This document shows positions 24,280 to 34,346 of a stretch of DNA of 64,000 bases, piece after piece. Made by a program: the position numbers and the translations under genes. The notes beneath the pieces were generated by a model that saw only the letters and a program-made list of their open reading frames with translations, was not told the DNA's origin and did no database searches. Origin of the DNA: JBCBDX01 sp039815825 (GTDB lineage Bacteria; Pseudomonadota; Alphaproteobacteria; Rhizobiales; Rhizobiaceae); the NCBI GenBank assembly GCA_039815825.1, contig JBCBYO010000008.1, positions 1-64,000 of the forward strand. The letters run 5' to 3'. Positions within the stretch are counted from its first letter, which is position 1. Each line of letters begins with the position of its first letter.

Positions 24280-25638
24280 ATGGCGACCTTGGAAGCAGAT
24301 GCATCCGCGTCACCGTCAAGCGGATATGTTCTGCCGCAATCAACGCGCATGCTTTACGGGTTTTCTGATCTTGGCGTGAACATTCTAGTCGTGTCGTCGG
24401 TCCTGATCACCTTCGCATACCTTACAACCGTCATAGGCGTACAACCCGGAATCGCTGGCGCCATGTTGATGCTCGCCAAGATCTGGGATGTCATCACCGA
24501 CCCGCTAATAGGACGGTGGTCTGACGCAACCAGCTCGAGAATGGGGCGCAGACGACCATGGATCATGTGGGGGGCACTTCTGATGGCCATTGGTTTTGCA
24601 GCCATGTTTGCCGCGCCTTTCGAAGGCTCATCTCCCAACATGCAGGGCGCATACTTCGTGCTGGCCATGATGTTCACATTCACCGCCTTCACGATGGTTG
24701 GCGTGCCCTACGGTGCAATGACCCCAGAAATGACGCCCGATTACCATGAGCGCTCGAACCTGACGGCGTGGCGCATGGGTTTTGGGTCCATAGGTTTGCT
24801 GATCGGTGGAGCAGGCGCACCTTTGCTGATCGGCGCTTTTGGCGGCGGCATAGAAGGCCACCGGATGATGGGCCTGGCGCTGATCCCGGTCATCGCGCTC
24901 CCACCACTTTTAACCGTTTGGGGCACAAGAAACGTAAAATCGATTAACGAAAACCCGCAGCCGCCAGTCTCTTTTTCTGAGCAGTTGAAGATCGTTCGCC
25001 AAAACAAACCATTCATGCTGTTGGCGGGCCTTTACCTGCTTCAGGTCGGCATGATCGCCCAAATTACATCGGGCCTGATCCTGGCTTGCGCATATATCTT
25101 TAAAGCCGACGACCCCAACGCGCTTTTGACGGTGCTGTACGGCCTTTTCGTGCTTTCGACGATTGCCGCGATGCCGCTTTGGCTATGGATTGGCCAGCGT
25201 CTCAGCAAGAAACAAGCATATATCGCGGGCGGCATCCTGTTCATTATCGGCACCTGCTCAATTGCGTTGATGAACGAGAATACTATGCCCGTCGCCTATG
25301 GCTTGATGGTGCTCATAGGCATCGGCTACGCCGCGTATCAGATATTTCCATGGTCTATGCTGGCCGACACAATCTCGCACGCCCAAACTTATACCGACCA
25401 GCCCGTAGAGGGGCTGTTTAACGGCTATTGGACTGCCTTTCAAAAAACCGGCATTGCCATTGGCCCATTTGTGATTGGGCTCGTGTTGCAAGCAGCTGGA
25501 TATGTTCCCTCGACTGATGGAAGTTTTCCAGCGCAGACCGAAACAGCCGTTACCGCTCTGCGCTATTGCATCTCAGTGGTCCCCGCCCTCGTCTTTGGCA
25601 TCACGCTCTTTGGCGTTGCCCGCTACCCGCTAAAGTGA
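24280..25638 (+). CDS. GPH-family MFS transporter
   Basis: 452 residues with about twelve helices. KIWDVITDPLIGRWSDATSSRMGRRRPW is the characteristic GPH (sugar:cation symporter) loop, and GVPYGAMTPEMTPDYHERSNLTAWRM is a second conserved cytosolic signature. The substrate is unknown. ATG 24280 has GGGAGGG upstream. A membrane-anchored hydrolase follows 5 bp after the stop, so the transporter and hydrolase may handle the same compound. Confidence 0.88.
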   Translation: MATLEADASASPSSGYVLPQSTRMLYGFSDLGVNILVVSSVLITFAYLTTVIGVQPGIAGAMLMLAKIWDVITDPLIGRWSDATSSRMGRRRPWIMWGALLMAIGFAAMFAAPFEGSSPNMQGAYFVLAMMFTFTAFTMVGVPYGAMTPEMTPDYHERSNLTAWRMGFGSIGLLIGGAGAPLLIGAFGGGIEGHRMMGLALIPVIALPPLLTVWGTRNVKSINENPQPPVSFSEQLKIVRQNKPFMLLAGLYLLQVGMIAQITSGLILACAYIFKADDPNALLTVLYGLFVLSTIAAMPLWLWIGQRLSKKQAYIAGGILFIIGTCSIALMNENTMPVAYGLMVLIGIGYAAYQIFPWSMLADTISHAQTYTDQPVEGLFNGYWTAFQKTGIAIGPFVIGLVLQAAGYVPSTDGSFPAQTETAVTALRYCISVVPALVFGITLFGVARYPLK

Positions 25639-25643
25639 AAGAA

Positions 25644-26657
25644 ATGACGGAAGAAAAAAACACAAAACGCAAACGTTCGCGACGTCGCCCGATGTTTTAT
25701 CTTTTCCTTGTGATTGTAGCCGCTCTGGCAGGCCTTTGGTTCTTTGGCCCCCGCGAAGATACAACGACCAATATTGTGTTGGATGAAGCCACAATAGGTG
25801 AAGATGTTGACGCTTATTTGGCAATGCGCGAAGCACGCTACTCCGACATTCGCGACAGTGCCCTTAAAGAGGTCATATGGGCGTTTCCACAGTCAAAGGC
25901 ACGCACACCCGCAGCACTCGTTTTTGTGCATGGCTTTTCAGCATCAAAAGGCGAAATCCGTCCGGTGCCCGATCTGGCTGCTGAACAACTTCAAGCCAAT
26001 CTCTTTTTCACTCGTTTGACTGGCCATGGTCGCTCGGGAGGCGCTATGGCCGAACCATCGGTACAAGACTGGTTTGACGACGTTCATGAAGCCATCGCAA
26101 TTGGGGAGAAGCTTGGTGAAAAAGTCATTCTCGTGACGGTTTCAACAGGTGGCACACTCGCGGCTCTGGCAGCCACGCATCCGCAATTGAAGGATCGGAT
26201 CGACGGCATCGTCTTCATATCCCCAAACTTCAAATTGAACAATTCGACCGCGTGGATGCTAACCGCACCCTTTGCCGAAACGCTGATACCCATGATCGTC
26301 GGCCCTGAACGTGGTTTTGAACCCAAAAACGAACTACATCGCGAACTATGGACCGAACGCTATCCAACGGTGGCACTCCTTCCAATGGCCGCAGCGGTCA
26401 AAAGTGCCCAGACAGCCAACTATTACAATGTGACAACACCCGCGCTTTTTGTTTTCTCCGAAAATGACCAGATCGTCGATCATCAAATGACACGCTCTAT
26501 CGAGGAAAAATGGGCTGGGCCAACCACGATCATCAATGTCGATGACTCAGATGATGCGCAGAACCATGTGATCGCCGGTGATGCAATCTCGCCGAGCACG
26601 ACAGAACGCTTGGCTGCCGATATTGCGCAATGGGTAAACACGGTCGTCTCGGAGTAA
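25644..26657 (+). CDS. Membrane-anchored alpha/beta hydrolase
   Basis: 337 residues. A very basic N-terminus (KRKRSRRRP) and one helix (MFYLFLVIVAALAGLWFF) anchor it in the inner membrane. The hydrolase fold shows FVHGFSASKGE (oxyanion), RLTGHGRSGG, the nucleophile elbow TVSTGG (Ser as centre) and a charge-relay Asp in FSENDQIVD, with His in NHVIAGD. The elbow is unusual in reading VSTGG rather than GHSMGG. It lies 5 bp after a GPH transporter gene. Carboxylesterase or lipase-like activity is likely. Confidence 0.87.
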   Translation: MTEEKNTKRKRSRRRPMFYLFLVIVAALAGLWFFGPREDTTTNIVLDEATIGEDVDAYLAMREARYSDIRDSALKEVIWAFPQSKARTPAALVFVHGFSASKGEIRPVPDLAAEQLQANLFFTRLTGHGRSGGAMAEPSVQDWFDDVHEAIAIGEKLGEKVILVTVSTGGTLAALAATHPQLKDRIDGIVFISPNFKLNNSTAWMLTAPFAETLIPMIVGPERGFEPKNELHRELWTERYPTVALLPMAAAVKSAQTANYYNVTTPALFVFSENDQIVDHQMTRSIEEKWAGPTTIINVDDSDDAQNHVIAGDAISPSTTERLAADIAQWVNTVVSE

Positions 26658-26747
26658 AAACGAAATAGGGTTTTAGCCCTATATCGCCCAACGATCACAA
26701 CACCTACCCTCTCCCCATCGAAGAACAAATGACGGGGAGAGAAAACC

Positions 26748-27107
26748 GTGACAATAAAATTTTGGAAAAGAAACATAGTCGCTGCATTGGCAGCGTTGGC
26801 GCTATTTGCACCTTTAAGCGCCGCCACGGGCGCATCACCTAAGCTTCAATTAGCACAGGCAGCCATTGTTGAGAACGGCACATATGTTGGGGGAGATCGC
26901 GGTGAGCGGTTTTTCGTCACGATTGTCTACGGTGAAGGCAACATTCGTATGACGCGTAACGATAATGGCAATACGACCCTGTTCGCACCGATCCGAAACA
27001 ATAATTTCCAGAACAACGATGGCGCCGTTATCAAGGTGAGAAACGCCACCAGCTTCGTATTCAGGAGCGCGAACGGGAACCGGACGATTTCATTTCGAAA
27101 AAACTAA
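26748..27107 (+). CDS. Small secreted protein of unknown function
   Basis: 119 residues starting with GTG, preceded by GGGGAGAG. A signal peptide covers about residues 1-25 (LAALALFAPLSAATGA). The mature part is Asn- and Arg-rich with a beta-strand-like rhythm (YVGGDRGERFFVTIVYGEGN, NNNFQNNDGAVIKV). No family is recognised. It would be periplasmic or extracellular. The neighbours give no clue. Confidence 0.65.
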   Translation: MTIKFWKRNIVAALAALALFAPLSAATGASPKLQLAQAAIVENGTYVGGDRGERFFVTIVYGEGNIRMTRNDNGNTTLFAPIRNNNFQNNDGAVIKVRNATSFVFRSANGNRTISFRKN

Positions 27108-27122
27108 TCAGGAACGTTTGCC

Positions 27123-28319
27123 TCAGTTGTTGCCTGCAGGCTTTGCATCCCGTGAGAACAAATAGATGGCAAGAGCGAGCGTAAACACACCGGCGTAAAA
27201 CCACATGAGTGCGCTGTAGGTCGTTAACGGCTCGCCAGCGCTATTATAGGAGGTTACCAAGCGCCCGGTCAGAAACTGCATCAGACCGGCACCGCCGATG
27301 GAAAAGAAGTTGAGCAGCGTTACGCCACGCCCCATCATGTCGGCAGGAAATGAAGCTTTGGCGTGCGCCATCAACACCCCATAGCCGACGCCCGTCAGTC
27401 CGATGATAACGAACAAAACCGTCAAGAGACCAATCGACATAGCAGGGTTGACCGCAATGATGCCCATGGCAGCGGTACCGATGGCCATTCCGGTAAAGGC
27501 CACCCATTTGCGGCTATTAAAAAGGGTATCCAGCGGCCCGTAAGCCAAACTGCCAATCGCCATCGCAAATGCCATGGCAAGAGTGACCCAGCCAATCACC
27601 GACGCATCGGCGCTGTGAATATCGGTCAACATCGGGCCGGCCCACAATCCACGAATACCAGCAGCCGCCGAATAATTGACCAGCATGGCGGGGAAGATCA
27701 GCCAAAGGGCGGGGATTGCCAACAAAGTCAGATAGCCGCGCAGGCCGCTTTCACCGCCGCTCGTTTCATCCACCTTTGGGTCGCGCACAATAACAAAAAT
27801 AAGAGCCGCGACGAGCGCGGTCAGCACCGCAAAAAAGCCCACCACAACACGCCAGGAAAACAATTCAACCGCCATTGAAAGCGGCGCAGCGCTGGCAATA
27901 TTGCCCAAATTTCCGATGGCAATGAATAGGCTTGTCAAAAAAGCAAACCGGGCCGGCTCGAACGTGCGAGCAAATATATAGAGCGATGCCATGAGAACCG
28001 GCGCACAACCGATCCCGATCAAACCCATCGCAACAATGATCATGATCGGCGACTGCGCTATGGCAAACAACGCAACGCCCCCGGCACCAAAAACGCCTAG
28101 CATCAGGGAAGCAGTACGCCGCGGCCCAAAACGATCAAGCGATGCACCAACCGGAAACTGCATAAGCGCAAAAAGGGCAAACCAAATGCCCGAAGCAATC
28201 GCCAGATCGCCGCTCGTGGCTCCCAATTGCGCGTTTAAATCAGGCGTGAGGACGGCCAGAAAAGCCCTGAAAAACTGCGACAGCACGTAGGCTGCACACA
28301 AAACCACCAGTCCGGCCAT
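27123..28319 (-). CDS. MFS transporter
   Basis: 398 residues with about twelve helices. The loop between helices 2 and 3 carries PVGASLDRFGPRRTASLM, the D-x-x-G-R-R signature of the major facilitator superfamily. The cargo is not evident. AAGGATC lies directly upstream of the ATG. The gene runs convergently with the small secreted protein and diverges from the AI-2E family gene. Confidence 0.87.
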   Translation of the reverse strand: MAGLVVLCAAYVLSQFFRAFLAVLTPDLNAQLGATSGDLAIASGIWFALFALMQFPVGASLDRFGPRRTASLMLGVFGAGGVALFAIAQSPIMIIVAMGLIGIGCAPVLMASLYIFARTFEPARFAFLTSLFIAIGNLGNIASAAPLSMAVELFSWRVVVGFFAVLTALVAALIFVIVRDPKVDETSGGESGLRGYLTLLAIPALWLIFPAMLVNYSAAAGIRGLWAGPMLTDIHSADASVIGWVTLAMAFAMAIGSLAYGPLDTLFNSRKWVAFTGMAIGTAAMGIIAVNPAMSIGLLTVLFVIIGLTGVGYGVLMAHAKASFPADMMGRGVTLLNFFSIGGAGLMQFLTGRLVTSYNSAGEPLTTYSALMWFYAGVFTLALAIYLFSRDAKPAGNN

Positions 28320-28461
28320 GATCCATCCTTAAATTAGCCGCACGGCGCTAAGAGGTTTTTCTCAATATTGCAACCATTCGCTAAGTTGGAACTTGCAATT
28401 GTGCGGTTGCACACGCACACCCGTTGCGAGAGACTATGATCACGAAAAAGACTTTCAGAAG

Positions 28462-29643
28462 ATGGCAGTTCTAGAACACGATCGTTTCCGAAACTTTGTT
28501 TATGGTGTCGCCCTGACGCTCATGATCGCCTACGTTCTTTATATCGGCCAGAACGTATTTATTCCGATCATCGCAAGCGTAATTCTGGCCTATATCGTCA
28601 TCGCCCTGGCGCAACGCATGGGCGACATACCCTACGTTGGCAAGCTGCTTCCGGTGCCAATCCGCTATGCCATTTCGATCGTGATCATCATTGCCATCAT
28701 TACAGCGTTCATTTTTCTGATTATATCAAACATAAACCAACTCATTGCCCTCATCCCGCAATACCAAGTGCGGCTCTTGGAAATCATTCAAAACCTCACG
28801 GCTTCCTTTGGCGAAGAATTTGGGATTGAAACCCAGCCGACATGGGAAACGATACGGCGTGAAGTTTTCGGCGAAATATCCCTTCAATCGCTTATCGGCT
28901 CGACCGTGACGTCAGTCTCCGTGATTGTTGGTTCGACTTTTGTCGTCATTGTCTATGCAGGATTTGCCCTGGCCGAGCGCAGGCTTTTTGAAAGCAAAAT
29001 GCGCCGTATGTCGTCAAATCCGGAAGAAAGCCGCCGGATCGTTGAAATTGTATCCATTATCAACACCCGGATCGGCGACTATTTGGTCACCAAGACATTG
29101 GTCAACCTAATCCTTGGCCTCCTTTCTTATCTGGTCATGGCCTCAATGGACTTAAATTTCGCCGCGTTTTGGGCCGTGGTTATCGCACTGATGAACTTCG
29201 TTCCCTATGTCGGCTCGTTTCTGGGGGTCCTGTTCCCCACTGCCATCGGACTTGTGGAATTTCCGGAACTGACCATGGCCCTTCTGCTGTTTAGCGGTTT
29301 GACGATCTGTCAGGTTTTCGTTGGCAGCCTCATTGAGCCGTCCCTTATGGGTCGCTCGCTGAACCTCAGTCCCTTTGTCATCCTGGTCGCGCTGACATCA
29401 TGGGCATCCCTTTGGGGTATCGCCGGCGCACTACTTTCCGTGCCCATCACCGCCATTTTGGTGATCATCCTGTCGGAGTTTGAGGGAACCCAACCGATTG
29501 CGATCATGTTGTCGCGCAATGGGAAGGTCGTGCAACGTCGACCAAAGCCAGCCGAACCAGTGCCCATGAAGGCATCATCGTCAGTCATAGCTACGAACCG
29601 CGCTGATGACCACGCCGACATTTTGTTTTCAGACCATGATTGA
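28462..29643 (+). CDS. AI-2E/PerM-family membrane transporter
   Basis: About 393 residues with eight predicted helices. It shows the family's ending: IGLVEFPELTMALLLF, SLIEPSLMGRSLNLSPFVILVAL and WASLWGIAGALLSVPITAIL. The PerM/AI-2E superfamily includes exporters of signalling molecules and Na/H antiporters; the substrate here is unknown. ATG 28462 follows a weak AGAAG; the frame extends to 28393, but that part lacks membrane or conserved character. Confidence 0.85.
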   Translation: MAVLEHDRFRNFVYGVALTLMIAYVLYIGQNVFIPIIASVILAYIVIALAQRMGDIPYVGKLLPVPIRYAISIVIIIAIITAFIFLIISNINQLIALIPQYQVRLLEIIQNLTASFGEEFGIETQPTWETIRREVFGEISLQSLIGSTVTSVSVIVGSTFVVIVYAGFALAERRLFESKMRRMSSNPEESRRIVEIVSIINTRIGDYLVTKTLVNLILGLLSYLVMASMDLNFAAFWAVVIALMNFVPYVGSFLGVLFPTAIGLVEFPELTMALLLFSGLTICQVFVGSLIEPSLMGRSLNLSPFVILVALTSWASLWGIAGALLSVPITAILVIILSEFEGTQPIAIMLSRNGKVVQRRPKPAEPVPMKASSSVIATNRADDHADILFSDHD

Positions 29644-29646
29644 GCG

Positions 29647-30939
29647 CTAGACCAACAAACCCGCGACCAATTGGTTTTCGGTGATGTCCTCCCAGACAAA
29701 CCCTTCGCGTGTCATGCGCTCGCCCAAGGCATCAAAGTTTGCTGTGCGGGTTGTTTCTATTCCGATAAGGATGGAACCGAAGTTGCGGGCCGATTTTTTC
29801 AGATACTCAAACCGGGCAATATCATCGTCGGGACCAAGCAGATTGAGAAAATCCTTCAAGGCGCCAGGCCGCTGCGGCAAACGAAGCACGAAATATTTTT
29901 TCAAACCTGCGTAACGCAGCGCGCGTTCTTTCACTTCCGGCAGACGTTCGAAGTCAAAGTTGCCGCCGGACGCTATACAAACGATCGTTTTGCCTTTGAT
30001 CTCATTTGGGTCGAGGTCCTTCAGAGCATCAACCGCCATGACGCCAGCGGGTTCGAGCACCATGCCTTCCACATTGAGCATGTCTATCAGTGAGGTGCAT
30101 AATCGGTCTTCGGAGATAAGCGTGACATCGGTGTCCGAATATCGCTTCAGCACATTAAAAGTGTGCTCTCCGATCAAGGCCACCGAAGCGCCATCTACGA
30201 AATTATCGACCCGGTCCAGCTTGACGCGTTCACCGGCTGCCAGGCTTGTTTTAAGGCTGGGCGCTCCTGACGGCTCCAGCAAATGCATGTTGGGCGTTAT
30301 GCCGGCAGCTTCAAAATAGCGGGTCATACCACTGGATAGCCCGCCGCCGCCCACCGCCACAAACACATGATCGATGGCTTGACCGCGCATTTGCTCAAGC
30401 AATTCGTGCGCAACAGACTACTGGCCTACTCTGATGTCTGGGTGATCAAAAGGCGGCACCATCACCGCGCCCGTTTCCTCAGCATACGCCAAAGCTGCAG
30501 CGTTGCACTGGTCAAAAATATCACCCACCAGTTCAATCGACACATACTCTCCTCCAAATGCGCGCGTTTTGTCGATTTTTTGCTGAGGGGTGGTTACGGG
30601 CATGAAAACCACACCATGTTTTTCCATACGGTTACAAACATAGGCAAAGCCTTGCGCATGGTTCCCAGCCGATGCGCAAACAAACCGGGAGCTACCGCTC
30701 TCCGCCGCCCGCTTCCTGAAAAAATTATAGGCACCCCGGATCTTGTACGATCGAACGGGGGACAAGTCCTCACGCTTTAAGAAGATACGCGCACCATAGA
30801 GTTCCGACAGATAAACATTTTCTTGGCAGGGCGTTGGATCAAACAAAGATCGCATCGCGTTGGCTGCGTCGGCTACATTGCGTAAAAACTGGGACATGAA
30901 GGCCGTGACCTTTTGTAACGAGAAACACTTGGGCATCAA
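29647..30939 (-). pseudogene. ilvA: Threonine dehydratase interrupted by in-frame TAG
   Basis: The two halves form a normal IlvA in a single reading frame (about 430 codons), split by one TAG codon near 30418-30420. The N-terminal half holds the PLP lysine in VRSYKIRGAYNFF, and the phosphate-loop region SAGNHAQGFAYVC; it ends PDIRVGQ-stop. The frame continues SVAHELLEQMRG, then AVGGGGLSSGM (glycine loop) and a C-terminal ACT-like domain with FVLRLPQRPGALKDFL. Homologues have a sense codon, usually Gly or Ala, at the stop. It may be a recent null allele, an amber-suppressed gene or a sequencing error. ATG 30402 could restart only a fragment without the PLP lysine. Confidence 0.85.
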
Positions 30940-31017
30940 AGCCTTCAGGTGTATACGCGCGCCACGTCATTGGCCACAATGGGCCGGTAGAATATCAAGC
31001 GGGAGCCGGACAAGCAT

Positions 31018-32475
31018 ATGAATGGCACCATGGTGCGCAATGCAGTGCACATCAGTGCGATCTTTGCCTTCTACCTGGCAACGATGATGCTGATACCCGG
31101 ACTGGTTGACCTCTATTACCAGAACCCGGATTGGCAGGTTTTTGCGCTGTCATCGGCAATTGTCGGTGCCATTGCGGCATTGTTGGCGGTTGCGACCCGC
31201 TCAGGGCCACCTGTCGTTTCCACGCGTTTCACGTTCTTGCTCGTCAACATGCTTTGGGTAACCTTCGCTGTTGCTGCAACGCTTCCATTCTATTTTTCTG
31301 AGTTGGAAATCTCACTGGCGGAGGCATTTTTCGAGGCTGTATCAGGGGCAACAGCCTCCGGGTCAACCGTTCTAAGCGGTCTGGACACCATGCCACCTGG
31401 CATCCTTCTGTGGCGCTCGATGCTGCAGTGGATCGGCGGACTGGGTGTGATCGTGCTCGGTCTGTTTATCTTGCCATTCTTGCGCATCGGCGGATCGTCT
31501 TTTTTTAAAATCGAATCATCGGACCGCTATGATCGACCCTTTGCGCGGTTCTCAACATATGCGACCTCGGTCGTAGGCATCTACTCTGCCCTTACCGTCC
31601 TCTGCGCCATTTTGTATGCCTACGCTGGCATGAGTGGTTTCGACGCGATCAACCATGCGATGACAACCATGGCCACCGGCGGGTTTTCCACCCATGACCG
31701 GTCAATGGGCTTCTTCAACAATCCAACAATCCATTGGATAGCGATCATCTTCATGCTGATCGCGGCTTTGCCGTTCACCGCGCTTATCGTGCTCGCGCTT
31801 CGTTCGCGCTTCGATACCTTCCGCGACAATCAAGTGATGATCATGTTGCTATATACGGCAGGCTTGGCATTCATGTTGGTCGTCCAACTGGATCTCTCGG
31901 GTACAATGGATTTCCAAGAATCATTCACCAAAGCGACTTTCACCGTCGTCTCGATCGTCACGACCACCGGGTACGCCGTCGACGACTACATGCAGTGGAA
32001 TTCGCCCTTTACGATTGCGCTAATTTTGCTGGCAACGTCATTAGGCGGCTGCGCCGGTTCCACAACTGGAGGAATTAAAGCTGCCCGCTGGATTGTTTTG
32101 TTCGGCGTGATCAAACGCAGCCTTGAAAACTTCATCTACCCCCATGCAATACGCACCGTGCGATCTGGCTCAATCTCTATTCCCGACCAGGTGCAATACG
32201 TAACACTGATGTTCTTCGGCACATTTTTCGCGCTCTGGGGAATTGGCACGGTCATGCTGGCCATGACGGGCGCTGACTTTATCACCGCGGTGTCCGGATC
32301 ATTGACGGCCCTTTCAAACGTCGGACCCGGCCTTGGACCTGAAATTGGCCCAGCCGGTAATTTTGGTGGTTTGGCAGAAAGTGCCAAATGGATACTTAGC
32401 TTTGGCATGCTGCTTGGACGACTTGAACTGTTCACCGTCCTGGTTCTTCTCAGTCCCGCGTTTTGGCGCGACTAG
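31018..32475 (+). CDS. trkH: Trk-type potassium transporter, TrkH subunit
   Basis: 485 residues with the four-fold pore repeat of TrkH/TrkG. Visible selectivity regions are ATASGSTVLSGLD, TMATGGFSTHDRS, TTTGYAVDDYMQW and LSNVGPGLGPEIG, each with the family's T-x-G or N-x-G pore element. GGCAGSTTGGIKAARWIVLFGVIKR is the conserved gating loop. It mediates K uptake across the inner membrane with a TrkA partner that lies outside the window. It diverges from ilvA and converges on the adenine deaminase gene. Confidence 0.95.
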   Translation: MNGTMVRNAVHISAIFAFYLATMMLIPGLVDLYYQNPDWQVFALSSAIVGAIAALLAVATRSGPPVVSTRFTFLLVNMLWVTFAVAATLPFYFSELEISLAEAFFEAVSGATASGSTVLSGLDTMPPGILLWRSMLQWIGGLGVIVLGLFILPFLRIGGSSFFKIESSDRYDRPFARFSTYATSVVGIYSALTVLCAILYAYAGMSGFDAINHAMTTMATGGFSTHDRSMGFFNNPTIHWIAIIFMLIAALPFTALIVLALRSRFDTFRDNQVMIMLLYTAGLAFMLVVQLDLSGTMDFQESFTKATFTVVSIVTTTGYAVDDYMQWNSPFTIALILLATSLGGCAGSTTGGIKAARWIVLFGVIKRSLENFIYPHAIRTVRSGSISIPDQVQYVTLMFFGTFFALWGIGTVMLAMTGADFITAVSGSLTALSNVGPGLGPEIGPAGNFGGLAESAKWILSFGMLLGRLELFTVLVLLSPAFWRD

Positions 32476-32491
32476 TCCAAACAAAAAGCCC

Positions 32492-34288
32492 TTAAACGAA
32501 CACATCTACCTGTTCGAAGGTTCGCACATCCACCAAGCCAATATCAGATATTCGTAGCTCCGGAATTACCACCAACGCCAGCAGCGAATGTTGCATATAC
32601 GCATTGTTCAAGCTGCACCCCATTTGACGCATCGCCGCGTTTAGCTGTTCTGCTTTGGCTGCAACGATCTCAGCACGCTCATCGCTCATCAATCCGGCTA
32701 TCGGTAGTTCAACAAGCGCCAGCTCCCGGCCTTCGCTGATCATGACAACGCCACCGCCAACTTCGCCAAGTCGATTGGCGGCCATCGCCATATCTGCATG
32801 ATCGGTTCCAACCACGATCATATGATGGCTGTCGTGGGCGACGGTTGAGGCCATGGCGCATGGCTTGTTGTACCCAAAACCCGAAACGAAGGCATTTGTC
32901 ACGCCGCCGGTCGCTCGGTGTCTTTCAACAAGAGCGATCTGGCAAATATCGTTTGCCTTATCCATCTGCACCAGACCACTTGATACCTGCAAATCAGCTT
33001 CGAGAGCGCGAGTTGGCGCTTGGTTTTCAACGACACCGATGACGCGCGCGCGCACCGAAGCTGTGCTTTCGGGCGCCTGGATTTGAAAGTCGCTCGATAC
33101 CAATGCATTACCAAGATTGACCGTCTGTTTTGCCGCCGCCGGGTAATCGTAGGTTGGAATGTCTTCAATCAGCCCGTCCTTATCGGCCATGGCGACACCG
33201 CGCGCGTAGACAGCGTCGATAACCAATTCAGGCAAATTGGAAACCAGAAGAAAATCTGCTCGGCGACCTGGAGCGATAGAACCGAGCTCTCGTTCGAGGC
33301 GGAAGTGCTGCGCGGTGTTTATAGTCGCCATTTGTATCGCTGTGATCGGCTTTAACCCCTGCGCGATGGCGTGGCGAACAACCCTGTTCATATGGCCGTC
33401 ATTGACCAGCGTGCCGGAGTGGCAATCGTCGGTACACAAAATGAAATTGCGCGGATCAAGCCCCTGCTCCGTGACCGCTTTTATCTGCTCAGCCACATCA
33501 TACCAGGCCGAACCCAGCCGAAGCATTGCCTTCATGCCTTGGCGAATACGAGCGATCGGATCTTCCACGCGTGTGCCCTCATGGTCGTCTTCCGGCCCAC
33601 CTGCCACATAGGCATGAAAGGGTAAGCCAAGGTCGGGTGAAGCATAGTGACCGCCAACCGTCTTGCCGGCTTGAACCGTTGCGGCGATTGCCCCAACCAT
33701 TGTCTGGTCATTGGCGGCAACACCTGGAAAATTCATCACCTCACCCAAGCCAATGATGTTGGGCCAGGCCATCGCTTCGGCAATCTCCTGCGGTCCAAGA
33801 GATGCGCCAGCATGCTCCAAACCCGGCGCAGAAGGCACGCATGACGGCATTTGCACAAAAACATTGACCGGCATGGTCATGGCTTCGTCGTGCATCAGGC
33901 GGACGCCCTCAAGGCCCAGAACATTAGCAATCTCGTGCGGATCGATGAACATCGACGTTGTGCCATGCGGGATAACAGCGCGGCAAAACTCGGTGACTGT
34001 CACCATCCCGCTTTCGACATGCATGTGCCCGTCGCAAAGACCGGGAACGAGATAGCGGCCTCCGGCATCGACAATTTGGGTACTTTCGCCAATGCAATGG
34101 GATGCATCGGGTCCGCAATAGGCGAACCGGCCCGAAACTATCGCGATGTCGGTGTCTGGAATAATCTCACCAGAATGGACGTTTACCCACTTTCCACCGC
34201 GCACAACCATGTCGGCCGATTTGCGGCCTGCCGCCACATTCACGAGTTCAGTGGCTACTTCTGCCCAAGGTTTGATGGCTGCTGACAT
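32492..34288 (-). CDS. ade: Adenine deaminase
   Basis: 598 residues, a typical Ade-type enzyme that converts adenine to hypoxanthine. The metal motif H-x-H is in DGHMHVESGMVT, followed by FIDPHEIANV; further ligands lie in AGGHYASP, LCTDDCHSGTLVNDGHMN, and the C-terminal domain has SGFGYNKPCAMASTVAHDSHHMIVVGTDH. ATG 34288 has GAGAGGAAC upstream; the in-frame extension to 34405 overlaps the hemN coding end and is rejected. It follows hemN by about 60 bp, so the two may be co-transcribed. Confidence 0.95.
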   Translation of the reverse strand: MSAAIKPWAEVATELVNVAAGRKSADMVVRGGKWVNVHSGEIIPDTDIAIVSGRFAYCGPDASHCIGESTQIVDAGGRYLVPGLCDGHMHVESGMVTVTEFCRAVIPHGTTSMFIDPHEIANVLGLEGVRLMHDEAMTMPVNVFVQMPSCVPSAPGLEHAGASLGPQEIAEAMAWPNIIGLGEVMNFPGVAANDQTMVGAIAATVQAGKTVGGHYASPDLGLPFHAYVAGGPEDDHEGTRVEDPIARIRQGMKAMLRLGSAWYDVAEQIKAVTEQGLDPRNFILCTDDCHSGTLVNDGHMNRVVRHAIAQGLKPITAIQMATINTAQHFRLERELGSIAPGRRADFLLVSNLPELVIDAVYARGVAMADKDGLIEDIPTYDYPAAAKQTVNLGNALVSSDFQIQAPESTASVRARVIGVVENQAPTRALEADLQVSSGLVQMDKANDICQIALVERHRATGGVTNAFVSGFGYNKPCAMASTVAHDSHHMIVVGTDHADMAMAANRLGEVGGGVVMISEGRELALVELPIAGLMSDERAEIVAAKAEQLNAAMRQMGCSLNNAYMQHSLLALVVIPELRISDIGLVDVRTFEQVDVFV

Positions 34289-34346
34289 ATCCGTTCCTCT
34301 CGTTCGTGACTGTGACACGGGAACGGGGAAAGGCAACCGGGAACGA

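Noticed and set aside
26665..26682. Terminator after the anchored hydrolase gene
   Set aside because: The ATAGGG/CCCTAT stem is only 6 bp and has no T-run after it.
27363..27878. Long plus-strand frame opposite the MFS gene
   Set aside because: Low-complexity basic composition typical of the complement of a membrane-protein gene; no conserved motif.
29647..30402. An independent PLP enzyme gene starting at 30402
   Set aside because: The frame continues directly from the interrupted ilvA, and the piece lacks the PLP lysine and has no ribosome-binding site.
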